Below, piece after piece: positions 33,271 to 42,773 of a stretch of DNA of 64,000 bases. The notes below the pieces were generated by a model. It saw only the letters and a list, made by a program, of their open reading frames with translations, was not told the origin of the DNA and did not search any database. This DNA comes from Mesobacterium_A hydrothermale (GTDB taxonomy: Bacteria > Pseudomonadota > Alphaproteobacteria > Rhodobacterales > Rhodobacteraceae). The translations under genes were made by a program, and so were the position numbers. The number at the start of each line of letters is the position of its first letter. Position 1 is the first letter of the stretch. Location of the stretch: NCBI RefSeq assembly GCF_035818635.1, contig NZ_JAYLLH010000004.1, positions 62,001-126,000 on the forward strand, written 5' to 3'.

Positions 33271-36200
33271 ATGAAAATCGAACGTAAGTTTACAACGGCA
33301 GGGCAGGACGCCTACGACGGCATCGAGTTCATCACCACCGCATCGGAAATCCGCAACCCGGACGGCAAAGCGGTGTTCCAACTGGACAATGTCGAGGTTC
33401 CGGCCTCCTGGAGCCAGGTTGCCAGCGACGTGATCGCGCAGAAATACTTCCGTAAAGCCGGCGTGCCCGTCGCGCTGAAGAAAGTCGCCGAAGAGGGCGT
33501 GCCAGAGTTCCTGTGGCGCTCTGAGCCCGAGAGCGCCGATACCGAGCGCACCGGCGAAACATCGGCCAAGCAGGTGTTCGACCGTCTGGCGGGCGCCTGG
33601 ACCTATTGGGGCTGGAAAGGCGGCTATTTCTCGACCGAGGCCGACGCACAGTCCTATTACGATGAAATGCGGTTCATGCTGGCCAAGCAGATGGCCGCAC
33701 CGAACAGCCCGCAGTGGTTCAACACCGGCCTGCACTGGGCCTATGGCATCGACGGTCCGGGCCAGGGCCACCACTATGTCGACTACAAGACCGGGGAACT
33801 GGTCAAATCGAAATCCGCCTATGAACACCCGCAGCCGCATGCCTGCTTCATCCAGTCGGTCAGCGACGACCTGGTGAACGAGGGCGGCATCATGGACCTT
33901 TGGGTGCGCGAGGCGCGCCTGTTCAAATACGGTTCGGGCACCGGCACCAACTTCTCGTCGCTGCGGGCCGAGGGCGAATCCCTGTCGGGTGGCGGCAAGT
34001 CGTCGGGGTTGATGGGCTTCCTGAAGATCGGCGACCGGGCGGCCGGCGCGATCAAGTCGGGCGGCACCACGCGCCGCGCCGCGAAGATGGTGATCTGCGA
34101 CGCGGACCACCCCGATATCGAGGAATTCATCAACTGGAAGGTCAAGGAAGAGCAGAAGGTCGCCAGCATCGTCGCCGGGTCGAAGATGCACGAGAAGATG
34201 CTGAACGGCATTTTCGATGCGATCCGCAGCTGGGACGGGGCCGAGGCCGACGCCTATGACCCCAAGGTCAACGAAAGCCTGAAGGCCGCGGTGCGCGCCG
34301 CCAAGGGCGTGATGATCCCGGAAACCTATGTCAAGCGCGTGCTGGACTATGCGCGGCAGGGCTATGCCAGCATCGAATTCCCGACCTATGACACCGACTG
34401 GGACAGCGAAGCCTATGCCAGCGTGTCTGGCCAGAATTCCAACAACTCGATCCGCGTGACCGATGCCTTCCTGCAGGCGGTGAAGGATGATGCCGACTGG
34501 GAGCTGATCCGCCGCACCGATGGCAAGGTCGCCAAGACCATCAAGGCGCGCGACCTGTGGGAACAGGTGGGCCACGCGGCCTGGGCCTGTGCCGATCCGG
34601 GCATTCAGTTCCACGACACCGTCAATGCCTGGCACACTTGCCCGGCGGATGGCGAGATCCGCGGTTCGAACCCGTGCTCGGAATACATGTTCCTCGATGA
34701 CACGGCGTGCAACCTGGCGTCGATGAACCTGCTGACCTTCCTCAAGGACGGCAAGTTCCAGGCCGAGGATTACATGCACGCCACCCGTCTGTGGACGCTG
34801 ACGCTGGAAATCAGCGTGATGATGGCGCAATTCCCGTCCAAGGAAATCGCGCAACTGTCCTATGACTTCCGCACGCTGGGCCTGGGCTATGCCAATATCG
34901 GCGGCCTGCTGATGAACATGGGCTATTCCTATGACAGCGACGAAGGCCGCGCGCTGTGCGGCGCGCTGACCGCGATTCTGACCGGCGTGTCCTATGCGAC
35001 CAGCGCGGAAATCGCCGGGGAACTGGGTGCTTTCGCGGGCTATGCTCGCAACAACGACCATATGCTGCGCGTCATTCGCAACCACCGCAACGCCGCCTAT
35101 GGCGCGACAGAGGGCTATGAAAACCTCGCGGTCAAGCCGGTGCCGCTGGATCACGCCGGGTGCCCGGATGTGAAACTGGTTGACCTTGCGATGAAGAGCT
35201 GGGACGAGGCGCTGCGCCTTGGTGAAAAGCACGGCTATCGCAATGCGCAGGTGTCGGTCATCGCGCCGACCGGCACGATCGGGCTGGTGATGGATTGCGA
35301 CACCACCGGGATCGAACCCGATTTCGCGCTGGTGAAGTTCAAGAAGCTGGCCGGTGGCGGCTATTTCAAGATCATCAACCGGTCGGTTCCCGCCGCGCTG
35401 GAAAAGCTGGGCTACTCGTCCAGCCAGATCGAGGAAATCGTCAGCTATGCCGTGGGTCACGGCACGCTGGGCAACGCGCCGGGCATCAACCACACCGCGC
35501 TGATCGGTCATGGCTTCGGCCCGGCCCAGATCGAGAAGGTGGAAAAGGCGCTGGCGACGGCCTTTGACATCCGCTTTGTCTTCAACCAGTGGACGCTGGG
35601 CGAAGAGTTCTGCAAGGGCGTGCTGGGCATCCCGGCGGACAAGCTGAACGACCCGACCTTCGACATGCTGCGCCACCTGGGCTTTACCAAGTCCGACATC
35701 GACGCCGCCAACGACCACGTTTGCGGGACGATGACGCTGGAAGGCGCGCCGTTCCTGAAGGACGAACACCTGTCGATCTTCGATTGCGCCAATCCCTGCG
35801 GCAAGAAGGGCAAGCGCTTCCTGTCGGTCAACAGCCACATCACCATGATGGCGGCGGCGCAGTCCTTCATCTCGGGCGCGATTTCCAAGACGATCAACAT
35901 GCCGAACTCGGCCACGATCGAGGACTGCCAGAAAGCCTATGAACTGTCGTGGTCGCTGGGGGTGAAGGCCAACGCGTTGTACCGCGACGGCTCCAAGCTG
36001 TCGCAACCGCTGGCGGCGGCCCTGGTCGAGGATGACGAGGACGCGGCAGACGTGCTGGAAGCCGGCACGCCGCAGGAAAAGGCGCAGGTTCTGGCCGAGA
36101 AGATCGTCGAAAAGGTGGTCATCAAGGAGATCATCAAGTCGCAGCGCACCAAGATGCCGGAACGCCGCAAGGGCTATACCCAGAAGGCGGTTGTCGGCGG

Positions 36201-36924
36201 TCACAAGGTGTATTTGCGGACCGGCGAATACGAAGACGGCAGCCTTGGCGAGATCTTCATCGACATGCACAAGGAAGGGGCTGGCTTCCGGGCGATGATG
36301 AACAACTTCGCCATCGCCGTGTCCGTGGGCCTGCAATATGGCGTGCCGCTGGAAGAGTTCGTGGATGCGTTCACCTTCACCAAGTTCGAACCGGCGGGCA
36401 TGGTGCAGGGCAACGATTCTATCAAAAATGCAACCTCGATCCTGGACTACATCTTCCGCGAACTGGCGGTGTCTTACCTGGATCGCACAGATCTGGCCCA
36501 TGTGAAGCCCGAGGGCGCAACCTTTGACGACATCGGACGTGGCGAGGAAGAGGGCGTGTCGAACGTCAAGGAACTGTCGGAATCGGCCGCGTCCAAGTCG
36601 CTCGAAGTGCTCAAGCAGATCAGCTCGACCGGGTACTTGCGCAAGCGTCTTCCGCAGGAACTGATCGTGTTGCAGGGCGGTGCCGCTGGGGCGGTGGCCT
36701 TTGACCTCGGCAAGGACCCGTCGCACGCGCTGGCCACGCTGGTGCCCGAAACCAAGATCGTCGCAACCGCAGCGACATCGGCCACGGCGATGAACGCGGC
36801 GACGCGGGCGCGGATGCAGGGCTACGAGGGCGAAGCCTGTGGCGAATGCGGCAACTACACGCTGGTGCGCAACGGCACCTGCATGAAGTGCAACACCTGC
36901 GGCTCTACCTCGGGGTGCAGCTAA
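33271..36924 (+). CDS. nrdJ: Class II (adenosylcobalamin-dependent) ribonucleotide reductase
   Basis: A 1217-residue oxygen-independent reductase that makes dNTPs using a B12 radical. The active-site triad N467-C469-E471 lies in SNPCSEY. The redox Cys pair aligns with C192 (HACFIQSV) and C480 (DTACNLASMN). A TSCPD region lies around residue 1020, and the C-terminus is Cys-rich (CGECGNYTLV, CMKCNTCG), fitting a thioredoxin-reducible tail. The start at 33271 was chosen over longer frames by family start (MKIERKFTT). Upstream NrdR and DnaA sites suggest control by nucleotide level and cell cycle. Confidence 0.96.
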   Translation: MKIERKFTTAGQDAYDGIEFITTASEIRNPDGKAVFQLDNVEVPASWSQVASDVIAQKYFRKAGVPVALKKVAEEGVPEFLWRSEPESADTERTGETSAKQVFDRLAGAWTYWGWKGGYFSTEADAQSYYDEMRFMLAKQMAAPNSPQWFNTGLHWAYGIDGPGQGHHYVDYKTGELVKSKSAYEHPQPHACFIQSVSDDLVNEGGIMDLWVREARLFKYGSGTGTNFSSLRAEGESLSGGGKSSGLMGFLKIGDRAAGAIKSGGTTRRAAKMVICDADHPDIEEFINWKVKEEQKVASIVAGSKMHEKMLNGIFDAIRSWDGAEADAYDPKVNESLKAAVRAAKGVMIPETYVKRVLDYARQGYASIEFPTYDTDWDSEAYASVSGQNSNNSIRVTDAFLQAVKDDADWELIRRTDGKVAKTIKARDLWEQVGHAAWACADPGIQFHDTVNAWHTCPADGEIRGSNPCSEYMFLDDTACNLASMNLLTFLKDGKFQAEDYMHATRLWTLTLEISVMMAQFPSKEIAQLSYDFRTLGLGYANIGGLLMNMGYSYDSDEGRALCGALTAILTGVSYATSAEIAGELGAFAGYARNNDHMLRVIRNHRNAAYGATEGYENLAVKPVPLDHAGCPDVKLVDLAMKSWDEALRLGEKHGYRNAQVSVIAPTGTIGLVMDCDTTGIEPDFALVKFKKLAGGGYFKIINRSVPAALEKLGYSSSQIEEIVSYAVGHGTLGNAPGINHTALIGHGFGPAQIEKVEKALATAFDIRFVFNQWTLGEEFCKGVLGIPADKLNDPTFDMLRHLGFTKSDIDAANDHVCGTMTLEGAPFLKDEHLSIFDCANPCGKKGKRFLSVNSHITMMAAAQSFISGAISKTINMPNSATIEDCQKAYELSWSLGVKANALYRDGSKLSQPLAAALVEDDEDAADVLEAGTPQEKAQVLAEKIVEKVVIKEIIKSQRTKMPERRKGYTQKAVVGGHKVYLRTGEYEDGSLGEIFIDMHKEGAGFRAMMNNFAIAVSVGLQYGVPLEEFVDAFTFTKFEPAGMVQGNDSIKNATSILDYIFRELAVSYLDRTDLAHVKPEGATFDDIGRGEEEGVSNVKELSESAASKSLEVLKQISSTGYLRKRLPQELIVLQGGAAGAVAFDLGKDPSHALATLVPETKIVATAATSATAMNAATRARMQGYEGEACGECGNYTLVRNGTCMKCNTCGSTSGCS

Positions 36925-36931
36925 GGACGTC

Positions 36932-36961
36932 GCCTGCGCGGCCCAACCGGGGCGCGCAGGC
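36932..36961 (+). terminator. GC hairpin after nrdJ
   Basis: GCCTGCGCG (36932-36940) pairs perfectly with CGCGCAGGC (36953-36961), extended by CCC/GGG inside. There is no T-run. It may be an mRNA 3' stabiliser ahead of the terminator at 37097. Confidence 0.4.
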
Positions 36962-37094
36962 AGCAGGGAGGGCTACCAATTCCGGGGCGCGCTCTGCACG
37001 GTTCCGGGGCCGGTGCGCTGGCCCTGAACGCAGGTAAGGCCACAGGCAAAAACAGCACGCGGGCGGTACCAGAACAGAGCCTTACCAGCGAAAC

Positions 37095-37583
37095 TCAAGG
37101 GGTCTCTTTCGAGGCCCCTTTTTTCGTGTCGGGCACACGTTGCGGCGTGCGGCTGAGGTCATTGCCCGCGGCGGCGGCCTTGCGGGCCAACGCAACGAAT
37201 GTTGCCCGTTCTTCGGTGCTCAACCCTGTCAGGATGTCTGGTTGCAGGTCCTCCACGATGGGTGACAGCCGCGCCAGTAGGCTGCGACCGGCATCAGTCA
37301 GATCCAGCACGCGCGCGCGGCGGTCCTTTTGGTTGACGCGGCGCAGGATCAGCCCCTTGGACAGCAGCCGGTCCACCACGCCGCCGATGGTGGCCCGGTC
37401 ATATGCGATCAGCCCGGCCAGCGTGGCCTGATCGATTTCGGGGTTGTCGGCCAGTGCCGTCATGGCCGCGAATTGAACCGGTGTCAGGTCGAGGCCCGCG
37501 TGTTTCATCCGCGCCTGGAACACCGATGTCGAAATCTGGTTGAGCCGCCGGATCAGGTGCCCGGGCATGTCTTCCATCATCAT
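37095..37583 (-). CDS. MarR family transcriptional regulator
   Basis: A 162-residue dimeric winged-helix repressor. The recognition region is about residues 50-75 (QATLAGLIAYDRATIGGVVDRLLSKGL) and the wing is RRVNQKDRRARVLDLTDAG. It starts MMMEDM, with AGGAAC about 10 nt upstream. It is divergent from the fumarylpyruvate hydrolase-like gene and probably controls that operon in response to an aromatic acid. The ATATGTATGC-containing site at 37617 is a candidate operator. Confidence 0.9.
   Translation of the reverse strand: MMMEDMPGHLIRRLNQISTSVFQARMKHAGLDLTPVQFAAMTALADNPEIDQATLAGLIAYDRATIGGVVDRLLSKGLILRRVNQKDRRARVLDLTDAGRSLLARLSPIVEDLQPDILTGLSTEERATFVALARKAAAAGNDLSRTPQRVPDTKKGASKETP
37097..37124. 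terminator. Terminator of nrdJ lying inside the marR 3' end
   Basis: AAGGGG pairs with CCCCTT (37097-37102/37115-37120), extended by CTC/GAG around TTTC, and is followed by six T. It is a good terminator for nrdJ, yet it overlaps the last codons of the convergent marR gene (stop at 37095-37097). Confidence 0.7.
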
Positions 37584-37616
37584 TCTGTCGGTGTTCCTGT
37601 GATCTGCGGGTGGGTC

Positions 37617-37631
37617 ATATGTATGCGTACC
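37617..37631. promoter_or_regulatory. Candidate MarR operator
   Basis: ATATGTATGCGTACC contains GTA-TGCG-TAC half sites, and its first ten bases equal those of the dyad at 15820-15829. It lies 34 bp upstream of marR and about 105 bp upstream of the divergent catabolic gene. Inference from position and dyad form. Confidence 0.4.
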
Positions 37632-37736
37632 AGTTAGAACTAGGCCCGGGAAGTCCCCGATCAATGCCCGGACGAAAGGGATTGACAGGGCCGGGGGCAA
37701 GGGGCCTCCTGTCGGGTGGGAAGAGAAGGGGAAAGA

Positions 37737-38432
37737 ATGACTTACGTATTGCCACCGATGGAAATTCCATCGCTGCCCGTGGTCGGAACCGAGGCGCGTT
37801 TCGCGTTGCGTCGGGTGTTCTGCGTGGGCCGTAACTATGCCGCCCACGCGCGCGAAATGGGCAAGGATCCAGACCGTGAACCGCCGTTCTTTTTCATGAA
37901 ACCCGCCGATGCGGTGGTGGGGGGCGGGGTGACGATCCCCTATCCGCCGGAAACCAGCAACCTGCAACACGAAGCCGAACTGGTCGTCGCCATCGGTAAG
38001 GGAGGTATGAACATCACCCAGGACGATGCGCTGGGTCACGTCTGGGGCTATGCCATTGGCAACGATCTGACCCGCCGCGATCTGCAGGGCGTGGCCAAGG
38101 AATTGGGCCGGCCCTGGGATTGGGGCAAAGGGTTCGACAATTCCGCCGTTGTCGGGCCGGTGCATCCGGTCAGTGCGGTCGGGCATCTGACCGCGGGCGC
38201 GATCACTTGCACCGTGAACGATGCGCTGCGCCAAGAGGGTGATCTGTCCGACATGATCTGGGACGTGCCCGAGGTGATCTCGATCCTGTCGCGCAGCATG
38301 GCGCTGCGCCCGGGCGACCTGATCATGACAGGTACCCCCGCGGGTGTCGGCAAGCTGGTGCCGGGCGATACCTGCACCGTTGACATTGCAGGTCTCGGGA
38401 CTTTGACAACCACTATTGGCGCACCGCTATGA
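37737..38432 (+). CDS. Fumarylacetoacetate hydrolase family, probable fumarylpyruvate hydrolase
   Basis: A 231-residue enzyme with the FAH fold. It has VFCVGRNYAAHAREMG, the metal-ligand block LQHEAELVVAIG, GYAIGNDLTRRDLQ and IMTGTPAGVGKLVPGD. The short length and YAAHAREMG pattern match fumarylpyruvate hydrolase (NagK-like) more than mammalian-type FAH. With the isomerase that overlaps its stop (ATGA), it would perform the last two steps of gentisate degradation. The ring-cleaving dioxygenase is not in the window. Confidence 0.85.
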   Translation: MTYVLPPMEIPSLPVVGTEARFALRRVFCVGRNYAAHAREMGKDPDREPPFFFMKPADAVVGGGVTIPYPPETSNLQHEAELVVAIGKGGMNITQDDALGHVWGYAIGNDLTRRDLQGVAKELGRPWDWGKGFDNSAVVGPVHPVSAVGHLTAGAITCTVNDALRQEGDLSDMIWDVPEVISILSRSMALRPGDLIMTGTPAGVGKLVPGDTCTVDIAGLGTLTTTIGAPL

Positions 38433-39076
38433 CACTTGTTCTGCACAACTATTTCCGCTCGTCCACCTCGACCCGGTTGCGCGCTGCGCTGCACCTGAAG
38501 GGGCTGGACTACGACTATGTTGCTTACGCGTTGAAGGAGGGGGCCCATAAACGCCCCGATTTCCTGGCGCGCAACCCCGCCGGTCTGGTGCCAGTGCTGG
38601 AAACCGAAGACGGCGCGTTCCTTGCCCAGTCGATGGCCATCATCGAATGGCTGGACGAAACCCACCCCGAACCGCCGTTGTTGCCCGCCGATCCTTTGGG
38701 GCGGGCGCGGGTGCGTGCGCTGGCGCAGATGATCGCCTGCGACATACATCCGCTCAATAACTTGCGGGTTCTGAAACGGATCGCGTCGCAATTCGGCGCC
38801 GATGCAGAGGCGCAAAAGGCGTGGTTCACGCATTGGGTGACCGAAACCTTCGATGCGCTGGAACTCTGCCTGTCGGAAAGCGCGCAGACGGGTAGATTCT
38901 GCCATGGTGACACGCCGGGGCTTGCAGATACCTGTCTTTATGCGCAGGTCTGGAACAATCGGCGCTTCGACATCGACACGTGTCACTGGCCGGTGATCTC
39001 GCGCATCTTCGAGGCCTGCGAGTCTTTGCCCGCGTTTGCCGCTGCGGCCCCGGCCAACCAGCCGGATGCCGAGTGA
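38429..39076 (+). CDS. Zeta-class GST: maleylpyruvate/maleylacetoacetate isomerase
   Basis: A 215-residue glutathione-dependent cis-trans isomerase. The zeta signature is FRSSTSTRLRAAL (the SS glutathione-activating motif), followed by NPAGLVPVLE and QSMAIIEWLDE in the thioredoxin fold and CDIHPLNNLRVLK in the helical domain. The neighbour predicts maleylpyruvate to fumarylpyruvate as the natural reaction; the homogentisate version is the alternative. Confidence 0.88.
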   Translation: MTLVLHNYFRSSTSTRLRAALHLKGLDYDYVAYALKEGAHKRPDFLARNPAGLVPVLETEDGAFLAQSMAIIEWLDETHPEPPLLPADPLGRARVRALAQMIACDIHPLNNLRVLKRIASQFGADAEAQKAWFTHWVTETFDALELCLSESAQTGRFCHGDTPGLADTCLYAQVWNNRRFDIDTCHWPVISRIFEACESLPAFAAAAPANQPDAE

Positions 39077-39503
39077 CTATTGGGGGCGTAAAGCGATCGC
39101 GAGAGGCTGGATGACAGTCGCTAACAGCGCGTGTTCTGATCGGGCTGTTGGTAGAGTTGCGTTTTCCAAGCCTCTGAAATCATTCGGGACGATTATTTTC
39201 TTGCGCAATGGTGGGGAAGTGGGAAACATTCTGTTGGACAGAGATAGTTATGTTCTATATCTATATCTCGACTCGCAGAGTGAGGAGCATGTGCTGCGGT
39301 TCAGGGGAGGAGCGGGAGGCTGGCACTGTCATATACAGTTGGGCCGGTTGGCGACAGGGGGATATCCCCTTGGGCGCATCACGCTTTTGCGCCCTGATCC
39401 CCTACCGGTTCCGATTGACGAGGCGCGGCCGCAAGTGGCAGCGTGACAGATGCCGGGGCGGCGCAAGATTGCCCTGCAAGACACTGATCAACGGGAGGAA
39501 AAG
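39077..39503. other. Long intergenic region before the TRAP operon
   Basis: These 427 bases are lower in GC than the surrounding genes. They hold an AT-rich stretch with a repeated CTATAT (about 39253-39264), a dyad AGGGG..CCCCT around GATATC (39356-39370) and a 7-bp hairpin (39371-39394). The TRAP promoter is probably here. An open frame crossing it (39036-39446) has no recognisable product and is not supported. Confidence 0.6.
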
Positions 39504-40541
39504 ATGATCAGCAAACGTAAATTTGCAAAACTGGCAGGCGCAACCGCGCTGGCAACCATGATGGCGGCGGGTGCGGCCATGGCGGCCGATGTGACGTTGC
39601 GGATGCATCAGTTCCTGCCGGCGCTGGCCAACGTTCCCAAGAACGTGCTGCAGCCCTGGGCTGACAAGATCATGGCAGAGTCGGGTGGCCGGATCGAAAT
39701 CCAGCACTTCCCCTCGATGCAGCTGGGCGGCAAGCCGCCGGAACTGATCGACCAGGCCATCGATGGCGTTGCCGATATCGTCTGGACCGTGGCCGGGTAC
39801 ACTCCGGGCCGTTTCCCGCGTGCCGAAGTGTTCGAACTGCCCTTCACCATGACCGACGCAGGGATCATGTCCGAGGCGTATTGGAAGCTGGCCGAAGAAA
39901 CCATGATGGACGTCGACTTCAAGGACTTCAAGGTTCTGGGTCTGTGGGTGCACGGCCCTGGCGTGATCCATTCCGTCGACCCGATCGTCAACGTGTCGGA
40001 CCTGAATGGCGTCAAACTGCGCGCACCGACCCGCGTGACCAACATGCTGATGAAAAACCTGGGCGCGACCCCGGTCGGCATGCCGGTTCCCGCGATCCCC
40101 GAAGCGCTGTCCAAGGGCGTGGTTGATGCGACCATCATCCCGTGGGAAGTTGTCGGCGCTCTGAAAGTGGCCGAACTGGTGGACAACCACACCGAATTCC
40201 CCGGCAAAGCGCTTTACACCACGGCGTTCATCTTCGCGATGAACAAGGAAAAGTATGACTCCCTGCCAGACGATCTGAAAAAGGTGATCGACGACAATTC
40301 CGGTCTGGAATTCTCGATCTTCGCCGGCACCCAGATGCAGGCCGACGATGCGGGGCCGCGGGCATTCGCGGTTGAGAATGGCAACAACATCATCCAGCTG
40401 ACCCCTGACCAGGTGGCAGAGTGGGAGGCGGCCTCGGCGTCGACCACCGAACAGTGGATTGCCGAAACCAATGCCGCCGGCATCGACGCAGAGGGCTTGA
40501 TCGCCCGCGCGAACGAACTGCTGGAAGACGCGGCGAAGTAA
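39504..40541 (+). CDS. dctP: TRAP transporter substrate-binding protein (DctP family)
   Basis: A 345-residue periplasmic binding protein. The signal peptide MISKRKFAKLAGATALATMM ends at AMA. The conserved carboxylate-binding region reads LRAPTRVTNMLMKNLGATPV, where the Arg would clamp an organic acid. GGGAGG lies just before the ATG. Its genome context (hydroxycinnamate activation genes downstream) suggests an aromatic acid such as ferulate or p-coumarate as ligand, which is inference. Confidence 0.92.
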   Translation: MISKRKFAKLAGATALATMMAAGAAMAADVTLRMHQFLPALANVPKNVLQPWADKIMAESGGRIEIQHFPSMQLGGKPPELIDQAIDGVADIVWTVAGYTPGRFPRAEVFELPFTMTDAGIMSEAYWKLAEETMMDVDFKDFKVLGLWVHGPGVIHSVDPIVNVSDLNGVKLRAPTRVTNMLMKNLGATPVGMPVPAIPEALSKGVVDATIIPWEVVGALKVAELVDNHTEFPGKALYTTAFIFAMNKEKYDSLPDDLKKVIDDNSGLEFSIFAGTQMQADDAGPRAFAVENGNNIIQLTPDQVAEWEAASASTTEQWIAETNAAGIDAEGLIARANELLEDAAK

Positions 40542-40549
40542 GCTCACAC

Positions 40550-40578
40550 TTCCCGGCCGGGCAGGCCCTGGCCGGGAA
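40550..40578 (+). promoter_or_regulatory. Intercistronic hairpin dctP-dctQ
   Basis: A perfect 9-bp stem TTCCCGGCC/GGCCGGGAA with an 11-nt loop lies in the 69-bp gap. Such hairpins after binding-protein genes commonly stabilise the upstream mRNA and lower permease expression. Confidence 0.55.
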
Positions 40579-40610
40579 ACCCCTTAACTTCCTTTCACAA
40601 GAGGCTTGGC

Positions 40611-41195
40611 ATGCTTGGCTTCATGACGAAGCTCGCGCGTTTCATGGCGCTGCTTGGGGGCGTCGTCCTCTCGGCGCTGGTGGTGCTGACATCGATCAGC
40701 ATCCTGGGGCGCGGGTTGAATACCTTTGGTCACAGCGATTTTCTGACCGGTCTGTCGCAGGGCGCGGCCGATTGGCTGATCGGCACCGGGGTCAGTCCGC
40801 TGAACGGTGATTTCGAACTGGTCGAATCCGGCATCGCCTTCGCGATCTTCGCCTTCTTGCCGATCTGCCAGCTTTATTCCGCCCATGCGACGGTCGACGT
40901 GTTCACCAACATGCTGCCGAGAAAGACCAACAAACTGCTGATCACCTTCTGGGAAATCGTGCTGTCCGCGGTGATGATCCTGATCGCGCTGCGCCTGTTC
41001 GAAGGCATGATGAACAAGATCGACAACGGCGAAACCACGTTCCTGTTGCAATACCCCGTCTGGTGGTCTTTCGCAGCCAGCCTTGTCGCTGCCGTCGTGG
41101 CCGCCATCGTGGCGATCTATTGTGCCGTTGCCCGCGTGATCGAACTGATCTCGGGGCGTCCCATGATGCCTGACTCTGGAGGAGCGGTCCATTGA
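40611..41195 (+). CDS. dctQ: TRAP transporter small membrane subunit (DctQ family)
   Basis: A 194-residue integral membrane protein with four predicted helices and the DctQ pattern (FELVESGIAFAIFAFLPICQ, HATVDVFTNMLP). It couples the binding protein to the large permease. Its stop overlaps the start region of the next gene. Confidence 0.9.
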   Translation: MLGFMTKLARFMALLGGVVLSALVVLTSISILGRGLNTFGHSDFLTGLSQGAADWLIGTGVSPLNGDFELVESGIAFAIFAFLPICQLYSAHATVDVFTNMLPRKTNKLLITFWEIVLSAVMILIALRLFEGMMNKIDNGETTFLLQYPVWWSFAASLVAAVVAAIVAIYCAVARVIELISGRPMMPDSGGAVH

Positions 41196-42688
41196 CACTG
41201 CTTGAACTGGGCTTTTGGTCCTTTCCCGTCCTTCTGCTGATGATCTTTCTGCGCGCGCCGATCGGGCTGGCCATGTTCCTGTGCGGAATCGGCGGGCTCT
41301 ACCTGGCGATGGGCGACAGCACCATGTTCATGGCCAAGCTGAAGACAGAGGCATACACGACCTTCTCCAGCTATTCGCTGACCATCATTCCGATGTTCCT
41401 GCTGATGGGGCAATTCGCGACCCTGTCGGGCATGTCCTCGGCGCTGTTCAAGGCCGCTGAAAGCTGGCTGGGGCACCGCAAGGGCGGCGTCGCGATGGCG
41501 TCGGTCGGGGCCTGCGCAGGGTTCGGCGCGATCTGCGGATCGTCACTGGCCACGGCCGCCACGATGAGCCGCGTGGCCCTGCCGGAATTGCGCCGGTATG
41601 GCTATTCCGGGGGCTTTTCGACCGCAACGCTGGCTGCGGGGGGCACGCTGGGCATCCTGATCCCACCGTCGGTCATCCTGGTGATCTATGCCATCCTGAC
41701 CGAACAGAACATCGCCAAGCTGTTCCTGGCGGCCTTCATTCCCGGTATCCTTGCCGCGGTGGGCTATATCATCACCATTTCGCTTTATGTCCGCCGTCAC
41801 CCTGACTCGGCCGGTGTCCGGCCCCCGCAGCCCTATGCCGAACGTCTTCAAGCGATGATCAACGTCTGGCCTGTGCTGCTGGTCTTTGGTCTGGTTGTCG
41901 GCGGGATCTACCTGGGCTGGTTCACCCCGACCGAAGGCGCGGCCGTGGGTGCGGCAGGAACCGGGCTTCTAGCGCTGTTTTCGGGCAACCTGTCCTGGGC
42001 GATGTTCAAGGAAAGCATCATCGCCACCGCGCTGTCTTCGGCGATGATCTTCTTCATCGTGCTGGGCGCCGGGCTCTACAACTCTTTCCTGGCGCTGTCG
42101 CAAGTGCCGCAAGAGCTGTCGAACTGGGTGGTGGGGCAGGGCTTCAGCCCCTGGACCGTGCTGGCGATGATCCTGATCTTCTACCTGATCTTCGGCTGTC
42201 TGATGGATTCGCTGTCGATGATCCTGCTGACCATCCCGATCTTCTATCCGGTGATCTCGGTCATGGATTTTGACCTGGTGTCGCTGGCCTCGCTGCAGGC
42301 GGATGCCGCGATGGAGGTTTTGCGCAACGGCGTGCCGGACGGGATGGGGCAGGAAATGCTGCAATCCATCAAGGATGCGATTGCCGTCGGCAACGAACTG
42401 ACCCGAGAACAGATGCGCGAACTGGGCATCCGTGTGAACAACCTGACAGCCGTCCGGTTGGAAACCGAATATGTCGCGATCTGGTTCGGCATCCTGGTGT
42501 TGATCGTGGTCGAGGTGGGCCTGATTACGCCGCCTGTGGGCATGAACTTGTTCATCATCAACGCGATGGACCGGGAAACCCCGATGACCGAAACCTACAA
42601 GGCCGTGCTGTGGTTCGTGACATCCGACCTTGTCCGGGTTGTCATCTTGGTTCTGTTCCCCTCGATCACCCTGTTCCTGCTGACCTGA
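41192..42688 (+). CDS. dctM: TRAP transporter large permease (DctM family)
   Basis: A 498-residue sodium-coupled permease with about 12-13 helices. DctM blocks are GGVAMASVGACAGFGAICGSS, ATLAAGGTLGILIPPSVILV, GWFTPTEGAAVGA and GLITPPVGMNLF. The start is TTG at 41192, overlapping the dctQ stop, with GGAGGA 10 nt before. A loop near residues 360-420 is longer than in typical DctM. Confidence 0.92.
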   Translation: MTLLELGFWSFPVLLLMIFLRAPIGLAMFLCGIGGLYLAMGDSTMFMAKLKTEAYTTFSSYSLTIIPMFLLMGQFATLSGMSSALFKAAESWLGHRKGGVAMASVGACAGFGAICGSSLATAATMSRVALPELRRYGYSGGFSTATLAAGGTLGILIPPSVILVIYAILTEQNIAKLFLAAFIPGILAAVGYIITISLYVRRHPDSAGVRPPQPYAERLQAMINVWPVLLVFGLVVGGIYLGWFTPTEGAAVGAAGTGLLALFSGNLSWAMFKESIIATALSSAMIFFIVLGAGLYNSFLALSQVPQELSNWVVGQGFSPWTVLAMILIFYLIFGCLMDSLSMILLTIPIFYPVISVMDFDLVSLASLQADAAMEVLRNGVPDGMGQEMLQSIKDAIAVGNELTREQMRELGIRVNNLTAVRLETEYVAIWFGILVLIVVEVGLITPPVGMNLFIINAMDRETPMTETYKAVLWFVTSDLVRVVILVLFPSITLFLLT

Positions 42689-42773
42689 CGGTCGGCAGGA
42701 CCGCCGCCGAACGAGTTTTGGAAAATTAGGTATTTGATATAACAATGATGATCGCAACAAATGGAGGGACCAG

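Noticed and set aside
33145..36726. 1193-codon open frame opposite nrdJ
   Set aside because: It has shadow composition and no recognisable motif; nrdJ on the other strand is certain.
39036..39446. 136-codon open frame across the gap before the TRAP operon
   Set aside because: It begins inside the GST gene, has no ribosome site or family resemblance, and crosses dyads typical of a promoter region.
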